Positions 47,091 to 58,200 of a stretch of 64,000 nt of DNA are shown here, piece by piece (positions within the stretch are counted from its first letter, which is position 1; the number at the start of each line of letters is the position of its first letter). The translations under genes and the position numbers were made by a program. Source of the stretch: Candidatus Rifleibacteriota bacterium (GTDB taxonomy: Bacteria; Muiribacteriota; Ozemobacteria; Ozemobacterales; Ozemobacteraceae); assembly GCA_012517355.1 (NCBI GenBank), contig JAAYVD010000023.1, forward strand, positions 62,001 to 126,000, in the 5' to 3' direction. The notes under the pieces are model-generated. The model was not told the origin of the DNA. It saw only the letters and a list, made by a program, of their open reading frames with translations, and made no database searches.

Positions 47091-48911
47091 GTGACATCTT
47101 TGATGCGACGAGGTATGACGGCTCTTTTGCCCACCATCTCCAGCGATATCAAGGCAGAGATCCGGGCCAGGACGGATATCTTCAAGCTGGTCGGCGAGTA
47201 TGTCCGGCTGGTACCTTCCGGGCGTACCTACAAGGGCCTGTGCCCGTTCCACCAGGAAAAAACCCCCAGCTTCTACGTCATCCCGCACAAGCAGATGTTC
47301 CATTGCTTCGGGTGCGGCAAGGGCGGTGACGCGTTCGCCTTCGTCATGGAGGCCGAGCGGCTGACCTTCCCCGAGGCGGTCCGGTTGCTGGCCCGCCGGA
47401 TCGGCATCGAGCTCCCCGAATACCAGGACCCCGAGGCTGCCGGCAAAGAGAAGTTCTTCGCCATCCTCGAGGCGGCGGCCAAGTTCTACGCCGCCCAACT
47501 CTACCAGGCGCAGACCGGGGCCCCGGCGCGCGACTACCTGAAGACCCGCGCCATCGCCTGGGAAACCGCCCGCCAGTTCCAGCTGGGGTTCGCCCCCCCG
47601 CAGGGCGACGCGCTGACCCGGCGCCTGGCGAAGGACCCCGACGCCACCGTCCTGCTCGAAAAGGTGGGCCTGATCAAACCCCAGCCGTCCGGCACCGGTC
47701 ACTACGACGCGTTCCGCAACCGTCTGATGATCCCCATCCTCGACACCCACGGGCGCGTGATCGGCTTCGGCGGCCGCGTCCTGACCAAAGGTGACGAACC
47801 CAAGTATCTCAACAGCCCCGAGTCCGAGATCTTCAACAAGCGGCGGGTGCTGTTCAACTTCAAGGAAGCCCTGCCCCAGATCCGGCGCCTGAACGCAGCC
47901 ATCGTGGTGGAAGGCTTCCTCGACGTCATCTCCCTCGTCCAGAGTGGCATCCACCATGTGGTGGCCACCCTCGGCACCTCGATCACCCCCGATCATCTCC
48001 AGTTGCTGTCCCGCAACGCCCAGACCCTCTACCTGTCCTACGACGCGGACGAAGCGGGCCAGCGGGCCACCCTGCGGGCGGTTTCGATGCAACGCGACAC
48101 CTCCCTCAACGCCCGCATCCTGTCCTTCCCCGATCCCAAGGATGATCCCGACAGCTTCGTCCGTCGGGAGGGTCCGCAGAAGTTTCTCGAGAGCCTGCAG
48201 GCCTCGCGGGACATCTACACCTTCCTCGTGGAAACGCGCACCCGCGGTCTGAACCGCCCGTTGGAGGTCCATGTCAAGGAAAGCCTGGTCCGTGAGTTCC
48301 GGGATTATATCAAGGCCATCGAGAGCCCGATAGCCCGCAGCGAAACCATCAGGACCCTGGCCCGCCTGCTCGACCTGGACGTCTCCCTGCTGGAGTCGCA
48401 GTTTTCCCAGGAAAAACCCAGATCCCCCGCCCCGCCTGCCGACAAGCCCGCCCCCTCCGCCCCTCCGGCGCCGCCCGCGCAACGAAAGCGCGAGGAGTGG
48501 GTTCTCAAGCACCTTCTCGACCATCCCGACGAGTTCCCCCGCACCCGCAGTCTCCTGTCCCCGGCCGACTTCACCGATCCCGACCTCCGCAAGATCTTCC
48601 ATCTCATCCGTGACACGATCGAACGTGGCGAGGGCCCTCTGCAACCCGCCGACCTCCTCGGCGCCCTGGAAGAACCCAGCCTGGCGTCCCGATTGAGCGG
48701 CCTGATCATTGCGCTCGAGGAAGCCCCCCCCGAACCGTTCATGGAATGCGTGAAAGGCATGGTGATGCACCGGTTGAAACAGGAATCCCAGGATCTCCAG
48801 GCGCAGATCCAGAAAGCCGAACGGGCCGGCAACGGCCTGGTCGTCGCCGACCTCCAACGCCAACAGTTCGATCTGCGCCGGAAGATCGACCTCCTCGGTA
48901 GAAATGTCTAA
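47091..48911 (+). CDS. dnaG: DNA primase
   Basis: [30 protein letters not shown] zinc finger; [21 protein letters not shown]; followed by rpoD. Exact start among several Met uncertain. Confidence 0.97.
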   Translation: MTSLMRRGMTALLPTISSDIKAEIRARTDIFKLVGEYVRLVPSGRTYKGLCPFHQEKTPSFYVIPHKQMFHCFGCGKGGDAFAFVMEAERLTFPEAVRLLARRIGIELPEYQDPEAAGKEKFFAILEAAAKFYAAQLYQAQTGAPARDYLKTRAIAWETARQFQLGFAPPQGDALTRRLAKDPDATVLLEKVGLIKPQPSGTGHYDAFRNRLMIPILDTHGRVIGFGGRVLTKGDEPKYLNSPESEIFNKRRVLFNFKEALPQIRRLNAAIVVEGFLDVISLVQSGIHHVVATLGTSITPDHLQLLSRNAQTLYLSYDADEAGQRATLRAVSMQRDTSLNARILSFPDPKDDPDSFVRREGPQKFLESLQASRDIYTFLVETRTRGLNRPLEVHVKESLVREFRDYIKAIESPIARSETIRTLARLLDLDVSLLESQFSQEKPRSPAPPADKPAPSAPPAPPAQRKREEWVLKHLLDHPDEFPRTRSLLSPADFTDPDLRKIFHLIRDTIERGEGPLQPADLLGALEEPSLASRLSGLIIALEEAPPEPFMECVKGMVMHRLKQESQDLQAQIQKAERAGNGLVVADLQRQQFDLRRKIDLLGRNV

Positions 48912-50064
48912 GAAAAAGGAACCACCCATGAGCAGCTCAGCCCAGGCTCAAGCCGTCGCCACGCAAGCCGGTCCTGCCCCCGCCAAATCCTTGGAAGAGA
49001 TCCGGCAGGAACTGATCAAGAAGGGAAAGGAGCAGGGGTACCTCAGCTATCAGGAGATCAACAAGGTCCTCCCCGACGGCCTCGACACGATGGCCTTCGA
49101 GGAGGTCATCGACCACCTCATGGAAGCCAACGTCGAACTGGTCGACGACGACGAAATCCAGCTCAAAGAAAAGCTCCGGATGCCGGAAGACAAGAAGGAG
49201 GAGAATTACACCGAAGCGCAGCAGGACTTCGACGACATCGATGATTCCGTGCGCGTCTACCTCCGCGAGATCGGCAAGATCCGGCTCCTGACCACCCAGG
49301 AAGAGATCACCCTCGCCAAGCGCATCGAGCACGGGGACCAGGAGGCCCAGCGCAAGCTCATCGAGGCCAACCTCCGGCTGGTCGTCTCGGTCGCCAAGAA
49401 GTACACCAAACGCGGCCTCCTCTTCCTCGATCTGATCCAGGAAGGCAACCAGGGCCTGATCCGCGCCGTCGAGAAGTTCAAATACCGCAAGGGGTACAAG
49501 TTCTCCACCTACGCCATCTGGTGGATCCGGCAGGCGATCACCCGCGCCATCGCCGACCAGGCGCGCACCATCCGCATTCCCGTCCACATGGTCGAAACGA
49601 TCAACAAGCTGCGCAAAGCCAGCCGGAAGATGATGCAGAAGCTCGGTCGCGAGCCGACGATCGAGGAACTGGCCTCGGAAGTGGGACTGCCGGTCGAGAA
49701 GGTCAAGAACATCATGAAGACCGCGATGGATCCCATCTCGCTGGAAACCCCCATCAACGGCGAGGAGGACTCCCACCTGGGCGACTTCGTCGAGGACAAG
49801 TCGGCCCTGCCCCCGGCCGAAACGGCCTTCAACCTCATCCTCAAGGAACAGATCAACCGCGTGCTGTCGACCCTGACCGAACGTGAGTCGCGGGTCATCA
49901 AGTACCGGTTCGGTCTCGAAGACGGCTGGCAACGCACCCTCGAGGAGGTCGGCCAGAAATTCGGGGTGACCCGCGAGCGGATCCGCCAGATCGAGGCGAA
50001 AGCCCTGCGCAAGCTCCGGCACCCCAGCCGGTCCAAGAAGCTGAAAGAGTTCTACATGGAATAA
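48904..50064 (+). CDS. rpoD: RNA polymerase primary sigma factor
   Basis: [80 protein letters not shown]. Confidence 0.98.
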   Translation: MSKKKEPPMSSSAQAQAVATQAGPAPAKSLEEIRQELIKKGKEQGYLSYQEINKVLPDGLDTMAFEEVIDHLMEANVELVDDDEIQLKEKLRMPEDKKEENYTEAQQDFDDIDDSVRVYLREIGKIRLLTTQEEITLAKRIEHGDQEAQRKLIEANLRLVVSVAKKYTKRGLLFLDLIQEGNQGLIRAVEKFKYRKGYKFSTYAIWWIRQAITRAIADQARTIRIPVHMVETINKLRKASRKMMQKLGREPTIEELASEVGLPVEKVKNIMKTAMDPISLETPINGEEDSHLGDFVEDKSALPPAETAFNLILKEQINRVLSTLTERESRVIKYRFGLEDGWQRTLEEVGQKFGVTRERIRQIEAKALRKLRHPSRSKKLKEFYME

Positions 50065-50067
50065 TGC

Positions 50068-50096
50068 TTGCCCGGGGTTCCCGGGTATGCTAGAAT
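50068..50096 (+). promoter_or_regulatory. Promoter of the tRNA pair
   Basis: TTGCCC-N17-TAGAAT 13 nt before tRNA. Confidence 0.65.
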
Positions 50097-50108
50097 GTCA
50101 GAACTTCC

Positions 50109-50181
50109 GGGCCTATAGCTCAGTGGTTAGAGCTGCCGGCTCATAACCGGCTGGTCGCAGGTTCGATCCCTGCTGGGCCCA
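50109..50181 (+). tRNA. tRNA with CAT anticodon, probably tRNA-Ile2 (lysidine type), possibly elongator tRNA-Met
   Basis: Full cloverleaf: acceptor GGGCCTA/TGGGCCC, anticodon loop CTCATAA, GGTTCGATCC T-loop; no encoded CCA. Confidence 0.92.
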
Positions 50182-50201
50182 ACCCCGAACCAAGGCAACA
50201 T

Positions 50202-50274
50202 GCCCCCATCGTCTAGCGGCCTAGGACACAGCCCTTTCAAGGCTGCGGCATGGGTTCGAATCCCATTGGGGGCG
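50202..50274 (+). tRNA. tRNA-Glu (TTC)
   Basis: Acceptor GCCCCCA/TGGGGGC, anticodon loop CTTTCAA, GGTTCGAATCC. Confidence 0.95.
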
Positions 50275-50282
50275 GTTTACGA

Positions 50283-50313
50283 AACGAGGTGTCATCCGAC
50301 ACCTCGTTTTTTC
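50283..50313 (+). terminator. Rho-independent terminator of tRNA operon
   Basis: aacgaggtgtc-atcc-gacacctcgttttttc. Confidence 0.9.
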
Positions 50314-50339
50314 GTTCGCGATTTTTTCATGCCACGCCG

Positions 50340-50368
50340 TTGCGCCTCCGGGGTACGGGTGCTACAAT
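50340..50368 (+). promoter_or_regulatory. Sigma70-type promoter of metallopeptidase
   Basis: TTGCGC-N17-TACAAT. Confidence 0.6.
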
Positions 50369-50396
50369 GAAAATACTTTCGTAAGGAGTATAGAAG

Positions 50397-52037
50397 ATGA
50401 GAAGAATCCCGGTCATGGTTGTTGCCCTGGTCCTGGCGGCCTCTTGTTGTACGTTCGCCTTCGACGTCTCCCCGACCACCGTCCGCAGCAAACCCGTGGC
50501 GGCGCCCAGCGTCAAGGTCTCCAGCGACCTGTTGGATTCGCTCTTCGAAGACGAAACCCTCGCCAGCGGCATCGAACTGATGCAGGTGGCCCCCGACGGC
50601 AGCCGCATCCAGAGCATGCGGGGCGCCCTCTCCACCCCCCTTTCCGGCGACCTCGCCGCGGCGGCCCGGACCTTCATCACCGACCACGCCAAGGTCTTCA
50701 ACCTGCAAGACACCAAGGACGTCTACCTCCTCGCCAATGTCCGCAACGAGGAAATCGGCGGGGCTTCCCACGTGGCCTACCAGATGACCATCGACGGCGT
50801 GAAAGTGCATGACGCCGTCATCTCCGTGCACATCGGCAAGGACCGCCGGGTGAACCTGGTGTCAGGCTCCCTCCCCACCATCCGCGAGTTCGCCAACCAG
50901 ATCACCCTGGGCCGCATCCAGGCCATCGCCGCCGCCAAGCGCGCCGTCGGCGCCAAGGCGATCGTCGGCATTCCCAAGGCCGAACTGAACGTGCTGCCCG
51001 TCGCCGGCGAGCGCGGCCTGATGGTCTTCAACGTGAAGCTTTCCTCCCGCGAACCGCTGGGCGACTGGGAAGTGCTGATCGACGCCGAATCGGGCAAGGA
51101 AGTCTCCCGCCTCAACCAGATGGCCTTCGCCACCGGCCAGGGCTCGGTCTACCTGAACCACCCGCTGGCTGGTGAACCCACCACCGTCGAGCTGCCCCAC
51201 CTGACCGCCCACACCCTGAAGGGCTTGTACGCGGTCGCCGACAACGAGGATGTCCCCGAAGCCGTGGCGACCGATGACGTCCACATCTACGAACCGGCCA
51301 ACACCCACTTCGACGAGGTCAACATCTACCACTACATCACCCGGGTGCATGACTTCTTCAAGTCCATGGGCTTCAACAAACTCGACACCCCCATCACCGC
51401 CACCGTCCATTACGGCGACAAATACGACAACGCCTACTTCAGCCCCTGGTCGAATTCGATGGCCTTCGGCGACGGCAACCGCCTGAACGACCTGGCCAAG
51501 GAAGAGAGCGTCTGCTTCCACGAGTATTCCCACGCGATGATCAACCAGATCGTCCGCCTCAATTACAGCGCCGAATCCGGCGCCATGAACGAAGGCCAGG
51601 CCGACTACTTCGCCTGCACCCTGTCGAACGATGAGAAGCTCGGCGAGTACGCCGTGGCCAAGATGGGCAAGCCCTACCTGCGCATCATGACCAACACCCT
51701 GCATTACCCCGATAACATCGCCGGCGAAGTCCACGCCGACGGCCAGATCTGGGGCGCCGTCCTCTGGGACCTCCGCGCCGCCCTCGGCCCTGAGATCTCC
51801 GACAAGCTGATCTACAACAGCTTCTACTACCTGAAGGCCGGCAGCCCGAAGTTCCTCGACGGCGCCAACGCCATCTTCACCGCCGACAAGAACCTGTTCG
51901 ATGGCGCCAACCAGGCTGCCCTCGCCAAGGTCTTCAACGCCCGCGGCATCACCAGCAAGTCGGCCTACAACGGTTCCGTTCTCGACGCCAAGGACATCAA
52001 GCGGATCGGCCTGTTCCGCGTCGTCCACGGCGAATAA
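50397..52037 (+). CDS. Secreted zinc metallopeptidase with FTP-like propeptide (M4/M36-like)
   Basis: Signal peptide; propeptide VYLLANVRNEEIGGASHVAYQMTIDGVKVHDAVISVHIGKDRRV; HEYSHAMINQIV and GAMNEGQADYFACTL zinc motifs. Confidence 0.88.
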   Translation: MRRIPVMVVALVLAASCCTFAFDVSPTTVRSKPVAAPSVKVSSDLLDSLFEDETLASGIELMQVAPDGSRIQSMRGALSTPLSGDLAAAARTFITDHAKVFNLQDTKDVYLLANVRNEEIGGASHVAYQMTIDGVKVHDAVISVHIGKDRRVNLVSGSLPTIREFANQITLGRIQAIAAAKRAVGAKAIVGIPKAELNVLPVAGERGLMVFNVKLSSREPLGDWEVLIDAESGKEVSRLNQMAFATGQGSVYLNHPLAGEPTTVELPHLTAHTLKGLYAVADNEDVPEAVATDDVHIYEPANTHFDEVNIYHYITRVHDFFKSMGFNKLDTPITATVHYGDKYDNAYFSPWSNSMAFGDGNRLNDLAKEESVCFHEYSHAMINQIVRLNYSAESGAMNEGQADYFACTLSNDEKLGEYAVAKMGKPYLRIMTNTLHYPDNIAGEVHADGQIWGAVLWDLRAALGPEISDKLIYNSFYYLKAGSPKFLDGANAIFTADKNLFDGANQAALAKVFNARGITSKSAYNGSVLDAKDIKRIGLFRVVHGE

Positions 52038-52057
52038 TCCCGACGTTCAAGCAGGAG

Positions 52058-52090
52058 AAAGGCTGGGAGCGACCCTTCCAGCCTTTTTCC
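52058..52090 (+). terminator. Rho-independent terminator
   Basis: AAAGGCTGG...CCAGCCTTTTT. Confidence 0.85.
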
Positions 52091-52129
52091 TTCCCGGGAA
52101 ACTGAAAAATCCGTCTGGGGGAAACATCC

Positions 52130-53404
52130 ATGAGTTTCTGTGTGTTCTGCGGCAAGGACCTCCGCAAGGGGGGCGATTTCGTGCAGAGCCGCGACGGCCT
52201 GCTCCTGTGCAAGACCTGTGTCGATACGGCCGAAGACATCTTCCGCCGCAAGAACGCCCGCGACAAGACCTCCCTGGTCAAGGAAGGCGGGAAGGGAACG
52301 ATCGACCTGAAGAAGCTGGTCAAGGACTACTCCCCCAAGCGCATCTTCGATGCCCTGTCGGATTACGTGGTCGGCCAGGAGACCGCCAAGAAGGTCATCT
52401 CCCTGGCGGTGTACAATCACTACAAGATCCTGTCGCTGATCGACTCGACCGACGTGGAATTCGAAAAGTCGAACATCCTGCTGATCGGGCCGACGGGCAG
52501 CGGCAAGACCCTGCTGGCGCGTACCCTGTCCAAGATCCTGCGGGTTCCCTTCGCCATCGGTGACTGCACCAGCTACACCGAGGCGGGGTATGTCGGCGAC
52601 GACGTCGAGAACGTCCTGCTGTCGCTGCTGATCGATGCCAACTACGAGGTCGAGGACTGCCAGAAGGGCATCGTGTATCTCGACGAGATCGACAAAAAAG
52701 CCAAAACCAGCAACAACGTCTCCATCTCCCGCGACGTCTCGGGGGAAGGGGTCCAACAGTCCTTCCTGAAGCTGATCGAGGGCACCGTCGCCAACGTCCC
52801 CCTGACCGCCGGCCGCAAGAACCCCATGTCGCAGCAGGTCGTGAAGATCGATACCAGGCACGTTTTGTTCATCTGCGGCGGGGCGTTCGTCGGTCTCGAA
52901 AAGATCATCGAGCGCCGGCTCCGGAAGGACAGCGCCATCGGCTTCAATGCCGACCCCCTTCCCAAAGACCAGGCCGACTTCAGCCTCTTCCATCACGTCG
53001 ATACCGGTGATCTGCTGCAATTCGGCTTCATTCCCGAATTCATCGGCCGCCTGCCGATCAAGGTCGCCCTGGATGGCCTGAAACGGGCCGACTTCCTCCG
53101 CATCCTGCGCGAGCCGAAAAACTCGATCGTCCGGCAGTTCACCAAGCTCTGCGAAATGGACGGCTGCGAACTTTCTTTCACCGACGACGGCCTCGAGCGG
53201 GTGGTGGACGTGGCCATGGAGCGCAAGACGGGGGCGCGCGGCCTGCGCGACGTCTTCGAGCGGATCCTCCGCCACGACATGTTCCTCCTGCGCGAAGAGG
53301 GCACCAAAGGCCTGCGCGTGGACCGGGCCTACGTCGAACGGCAGCTCGATCTTCTCGAATCCCAGCGGGTGGCCGAGAAGAAAGACGAAATGAAGGCCGC
53401 CTGA
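52130..53404 (+). CDS. clpX: ATP-dependent Clp protease ATP-binding subunit ClpX
   Basis: CVFCGKDL..LCKTCV zinc finger; GPTGSGKTLLARTLS; DCTSYTEAGYVGDDVENVLLSLL; ERKTGARGLRDVFE. Confidence 0.93.
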   Translation: MSFCVFCGKDLRKGGDFVQSRDGLLLCKTCVDTAEDIFRRKNARDKTSLVKEGGKGTIDLKKLVKDYSPKRIFDALSDYVVGQETAKKVISLAVYNHYKILSLIDSTDVEFEKSNILLIGPTGSGKTLLARTLSKILRVPFAIGDCTSYTEAGYVGDDVENVLLSLLIDANYEVEDCQKGIVYLDEIDKKAKTSNNVSISRDVSGEGVQQSFLKLIEGTVANVPLTAGRKNPMSQQVVKIDTRHVLFICGGAFVGLEKIIERRLRKDSAIGFNADPLPKDQADFSLFHHVDTGDLLQFGFIPEFIGRLPIKVALDGLKRADFLRILREPKNSIVRQFTKLCEMDGCELSFTDDGLERVVDVAMERKTGARGLRDVFERILRHDMFLLREEGTKGLRVDRAYVERQLDLLESQRVAEKKDEMKAA

Positions 53405-53430
53405 AGGGGATCGTTGCCAGGCTGAGCGAA

Positions 53431-53464
53431 AACGCCCCGGGACCAAGATCGGTCCTGGGGCGTT
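53431..53464. terminator. Bidirectional hairpin between convergent clpX and pckA
   Basis: aacgccccgggacc-aagatc-ggtcctggggcgtt. Confidence 0.8.
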
Positions 53465-53482
53465 CCTGTTGGTGGAGGGACG

Positions 53483-55084
53483 TCAGCGTTTGGCGGAGGC
53501 GGCCTCCGGCGGCCGGGGACCGGCCTTGATGACTTCCGGGGCGACGCGGTCTTCGAACTCCTTGAAGTTCGCGACGAACTTGGCGGCCAGGTCCGCGGCG
53601 GCCCGGTCGAAGGCTGCCTTGTCCGCCCAGGTGTTCCGGGGTTGCAGGATCTCGGCGGGCACGCCGGGGCATTCTCTGGGGATCCCGACTCCGAAGACCG
53701 GATCAGGCACGAAGGCAACCTTGTCGAGGGCACCCGACAAGGCGGCCGTCAACAGGGCGCGGGTGTAGCCGATCTTCATCCGTTTGCCGATCCCGTAACC
53801 ACCCCCGCTCCATCCGGTGTTAACCAGCCAGAGACGGGTTCCGTGCTTTTTCATCTTCTCGCCCAACATCTGGGCGTAGGTGAAGGGGTGGTGCACCAGG
53901 AAGGGTGCACCGAAACAGGCCGAGAAGGTGGTGGTGGGCTCGACCACGCCAGCCTCGGTTCCCGCCAGTTTTGCCGTGTACCCTGACAGGAAATGGTACA
54001 TGGCCTGTTCCGGTGAAAGGAGGGAAATCGGCGGCAGAACGCCGAACGCATCGGCGGCCAGGAAGAAGACGTTCTTCGGATGCCCCCCTACCCCTTCGAG
54101 AACGCAATTGTCGATGTGTTGCACGGGGTAGGTGGCGCGCGTGTTTTCCGTCAGGGTCCCGTCGTCGAAATTGGGTCGGCGGCGTTCGTCGAGGACAACG
54201 TTTTCGAGCACGGAACCGAACCGGATGGCGTTGTAGATCTGGGGCTCGTTCTCCTTCGACAGCTTGATGCACTTGGCGTAGCACCCGCCTTCGAAGTTGA
54301 AGATCCCTTCGGGGGTCCAGCCGTGCTCGTCGTCACCGATCAGCCGGCGGTCGGGGTCGGCCGACAGGGTGGTCTTGCCGGTCCCTGAAAGGCCGAAGAA
54401 CAGGGCGGTATCCCCTTGTTTGCCGATGTTGGCAGAGCAGTGCATGGGGAAAATGCCCTTCTTGGGCAGAAGGTAGTTCATGACCGAAAAGATGCTCTTC
54501 TTGATCTCCCCGGCATAACTCGATCCCCCGATGAGGACCATCCGCTCGGCGAAGTTCACGACGATGAACACGCCGGAATTCAGACCGATCTCCTTGAAAT
54601 CGGGGGCCACCAGCCCGCACACGTTGAGGACGGTGAAGTCGGGGGGATCCTGGAGGGTGGCGTCCGGTGGGGGGACGATGAACAAGGTTCGCGAAAACAG
54701 GGCATGCCAAGCCCGTTCCGCGATGACCCGAACCTGGAGGCGGTGGTTGGCATCGGCCCCGGCATACCCGTTGAACACGAATACGTCGCGGTTCTGCAGG
54801 TAACTGCAGGCATTGGCCATCAGGCGGTCCCAGACTTCCTTGGTGATCGGGCGGTTGACCGAGCCCCACCAGACGTCGGCGCAATCGCCGGTCTTCACGA
54901 CATACTTGTCCTTGGGCGAGCGCCCCGAGGGGGCTCCCGTCTCCACGACGAGGGCCCCGTTCGCGGCCAGACGGCCTTCCTGGCGGCGCAGAGCTTCCTC
55001 GACAAGGACGGGAACCGGCTCGTTCCAGAAAACCTGGCGAACCTGCTTCAAACCAACCTTGGACAGACTCTTTTCGTGTTTCAC
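53483..55084 (-). CDS. pckA: Phosphoenolpyruvate carboxykinase (ATP)
   Basis: GAPSGRSPKDKYVV, MHCSANIGKQGDTALFFGLSGTGKTTLSADPDRRLIGDDEHGW, NTGWSGGGYGIGKRMKIGYTRALL; GTG start 55084. Confidence 0.97.
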   Translation of the reverse strand: MKHEKSLSKVGLKQVRQVFWNEPVPVLVEEALRRQEGRLAANGALVVETGAPSGRSPKDKYVVKTGDCADVWWGSVNRPITKEVWDRLMANACSYLQNRDVFVFNGYAGADANHRLQVRVIAERAWHALFSRTLFIVPPPDATLQDPPDFTVLNVCGLVAPDFKEIGLNSGVFIVVNFAERMVLIGGSSYAGEIKKSIFSVMNYLLPKKGIFPMHCSANIGKQGDTALFFGLSGTGKTTLSADPDRRLIGDDEHGWTPEGIFNFEGGCYAKCIKLSKENEPQIYNAIRFGSVLENVVLDERRRPNFDDGTLTENTRATYPVQHIDNCVLEGVGGHPKNVFFLAADAFGVLPPISLLSPEQAMYHFLSGYTAKLAGTEAGVVEPTTTFSACFGAPFLVHHPFTYAQMLGEKMKKHGTRLWLVNTGWSGGGYGIGKRMKIGYTRALLTAALSGALDKVAFVPDPVFGVGIPRECPGVPAEILQPRNTWADKAAFDRAAADLAAKFVANFKEFEDRVAPEVIKAGPRPPEAASAKR

Positions 55085-55280
55085 GACACGAACTCCTTTC
55101 CCGGTAGGCAGGCAAAAACCGGGCCTGCCTCTTTCTCGCGACAGTCTACCCCTCTCCTCCCCGCATGACAAGAAGGACCTTGGGACCACGACCGACAAAC
55201 CCCCACCGCCGCGGGGCAACATCAACAAACGAAGACGGACATCCCCCGGACCGAGGGGCCCGGGGGATGCGGGAAGGAGA

Positions 55281-58200
55281 TCAGACGGGTTTCGAAGGGA
55301 CGGCAGGGGAACCCGAAGTGGTCCCGGAGGAAGACGGGGAGGACGCCGTCGCGGGGGGCTCGGGAATCAACAGTATCCACAGGAGGAAGAACAGGGCGCC
55401 GGCCTGCAACCCGGAAATGTAGGCCTGCCTGGCCTGGGCGGGGATGCCCGAAAACGCCCCGAAGAACTCCTCGAGGAGGAAGACGGTCACCCCGAGCAGG
55501 ACGGTCATCAGGAATCCCGCGCTCAGACCCTTCCAGGAGTTGCGCCAGACGTCGGTCAGGGCCCAGGCCAGGAAACCGGCGACCACGAAGGACAGCAGCA
55601 ACAGGATTTCCGAGAAGACCCACTCACGGACATACAGCAGGCGCAGATGAGTCGGGCCCGAGGTCGAGACGAGCTTCTTGTTGACCACGATCTGGTTGCC
55701 GGTGGCGGGAATGGTGGGCACGACGGGCAGGACCCCGCCCATCGACCGTTCTCCCGCTCCGGCCTCCGCGGCCGTTTTCTTCATGACCGACTGGGTCATC
55801 GCGTTCGAGAGCATCTGGCGGCTCTGGCCTTCCCCGCGAACGAGGCCGGGCAGGGAGGTGATCCCGCCGGCCCCCAATTGGAAGTCGGGGCTGGCTTCCT
55901 GGATGGTGGTGCCGTCCGGCATGGAGACGATCCAGGTCAGTTCGCTGGCATCGAGGGACATGGCCGGCAGGAACAGCTCCACTTTTCCCCGTCGGGCCAT
56001 CAGGGGAACGCGACTTTCGAAGTAGATGACCACCCCGAACGGCTGCAGGACCTTGTTCACCTGCGGAGACCGGATCAGGGGTATGAACACCTCGCCCGCC
56101 TCGCCGAGGCCGGGTTTCACCGGTTCCCCGTTCAGGACCACGGAAAGCACCCTGGTCGTGGGGGGAAGCTTGTCGAGGATCAGGAACTGGTTGTTGTTGT
56201 TGCGGACGACCAGCTCGAGCTGGGTCAGGACCTTCCCGTCGCGGGAGACCAGAGACCGCGCGATCGCCCCGTCGATCTGGGCGGTGCTGACCGTCACCTC
56301 CTGGTGCTTGGTGAGACCGATGCGGGGGGTGACCCGGGCCAGGAATTTGAAGGCGAAGGCCAGGAATCCCTGGGCCTGGTCGCGGACCGCGCCCGGCAGT
56401 TCGCCCGGATCGACCATGGTTGCCGGTTGCTGGTCGAGGATGCGGGCTTCGATGCCCTCGCCCACCTCGACCCCGAAATACCCCTTCTGCCGCTCGAGCC
56501 GGGCGTGTGCCCCAGCCGACTGCATCCAGGGGATGTCCAGGGGGAACTCCCCGTTGATGGCCGGGGTGGCCCGCTCCATCTCGATGGCCAGAGAAACCTG
56601 GTCGCGCCGACGGGCATGCAGGGCCACCTTCAACTCCTGCCCCTTCGCCCCGGCAGACACGGCGCTCCAACTGGCCACATCGGGCCCGGCGACGTCCATC
56701 ACCTCGGCCCCTGGCGGAACGAGAAAGGCGAACTCGCCAACGGAATTCTGCTCGATCGTCAGGGTCACCAGATCGCGGATGGTGATGACCCCCTCGGTGA
56801 TCCCGAACAGGACGGCATGGTCGATGAACACCTTGGCTTCCTGGACGACCGGGGGTTGGGTGGCCACGACCGTCTCGGGCACCGCCGGAACGGAGGGGGC
56901 CTTGACCCGGTCGCGCCACTCGACGCGCAACAGGCTGGCGGGCTGCAGGACGGCCGCCACCCGGGTTCCGGTGGCCTGATCGAGGGTGGTCACCTGCGCG
57001 GCCGGTTCGATCTCGACGAACTGCCGGGGGCGGTCGAGAACCAGGTCGAGCTTCCCTGCCCCGAACGGGGGCAGGCCGAGAGTGAACCCCTCCTTGGCCC
57101 GGACAGCCTGTCCGCGACCCAGGAGGTCTTTCACCAGGTCGGCCTCGATGACGACACGCCCCTCCCGGTCCGTGATGATGGCGTGGCCGGGGGCCGCATC
57201 ATTCCAGGTGTTGGCCGGATCGTTGAGGGCCTGGGGGGCCATGTTCATCTGGGCGGTCTGGGCGATGTCCACCTGGCGCTGCTGCTGGGCCGCGCCCTGG
57301 GCCCATGGCCCGGCCGGAGCCCCGGCGAACGGTGGCAGGGGGGCCAGGACGGCCGGGCTGCCATCGAGGGTCAGGCTCTGGATGCCCACCTGGGAGGTCG
57401 GGAAGGGGATGGACTTGAACCCCTTCCCGAGGAGATCGGCTTCCATGCGAAGTCTCAGGATAACGACGTCGTCGTGCACCATCCCGGTCAGGGAGCAGGA
57501 GACATAGGTCACCCCCACAGGCGGCAGCCACAGGGTCGGGTCAGGCTCGGGCAGGCCGAGGTCGTGCAGGTAGCGGTAATCCTCGTATTTCAGGAAGACC
57601 AGCGGAGAATCGGTCGCCAAGCGTTCTCCCAACTGCGAGTAGGGAATGAACACATCGATGGTCTGTTCCACGCGGGGATCCTTCTCGCCCGGAGGGAGGC
57701 CCGTCGCGGCCGTCCCCGCCGCAGGAACCGCCAGCAGGAGCAGCACGGCGACGACCGTCTTCCCACCGCCGAGGACACGGAGATACGCCCACACACGCCA
57801 GAGAACGACCACCCCGAAGCAGGCGGCGATGGCCAGGAGGCCGGGATCCTGCAGGCCGGGGAACCGCTCCTCGAGGGCCAGGAGGGCGGCGGAATACCCC
57901 AGGGCCACGAGCCAGGTGAGGAATCCCCGACCACGCCGGGCCAGGGCGCGCACAACCAGGAAGACGAAGAATCCGGCGAGGGCCAAGGCCAGAGTCAGGG
58001 CGAAACGGACCGGTTCCCACAACACGAAGACCCGCAGGCTGGGGGTTTCGAGGGCGGCGATGTCGTTGCGGGTGACGAAGATCGAGTTCCCGGTGCGGGG
58101 GATGATCGGATCGACGGGGAGGGCGCCCCGGTCCCGGCCGGCCTTCATCCGTTGTTTCGGGGGTGGCGGAGCAGACGAGGAGGGGGCGGCCGCCCCGCCG

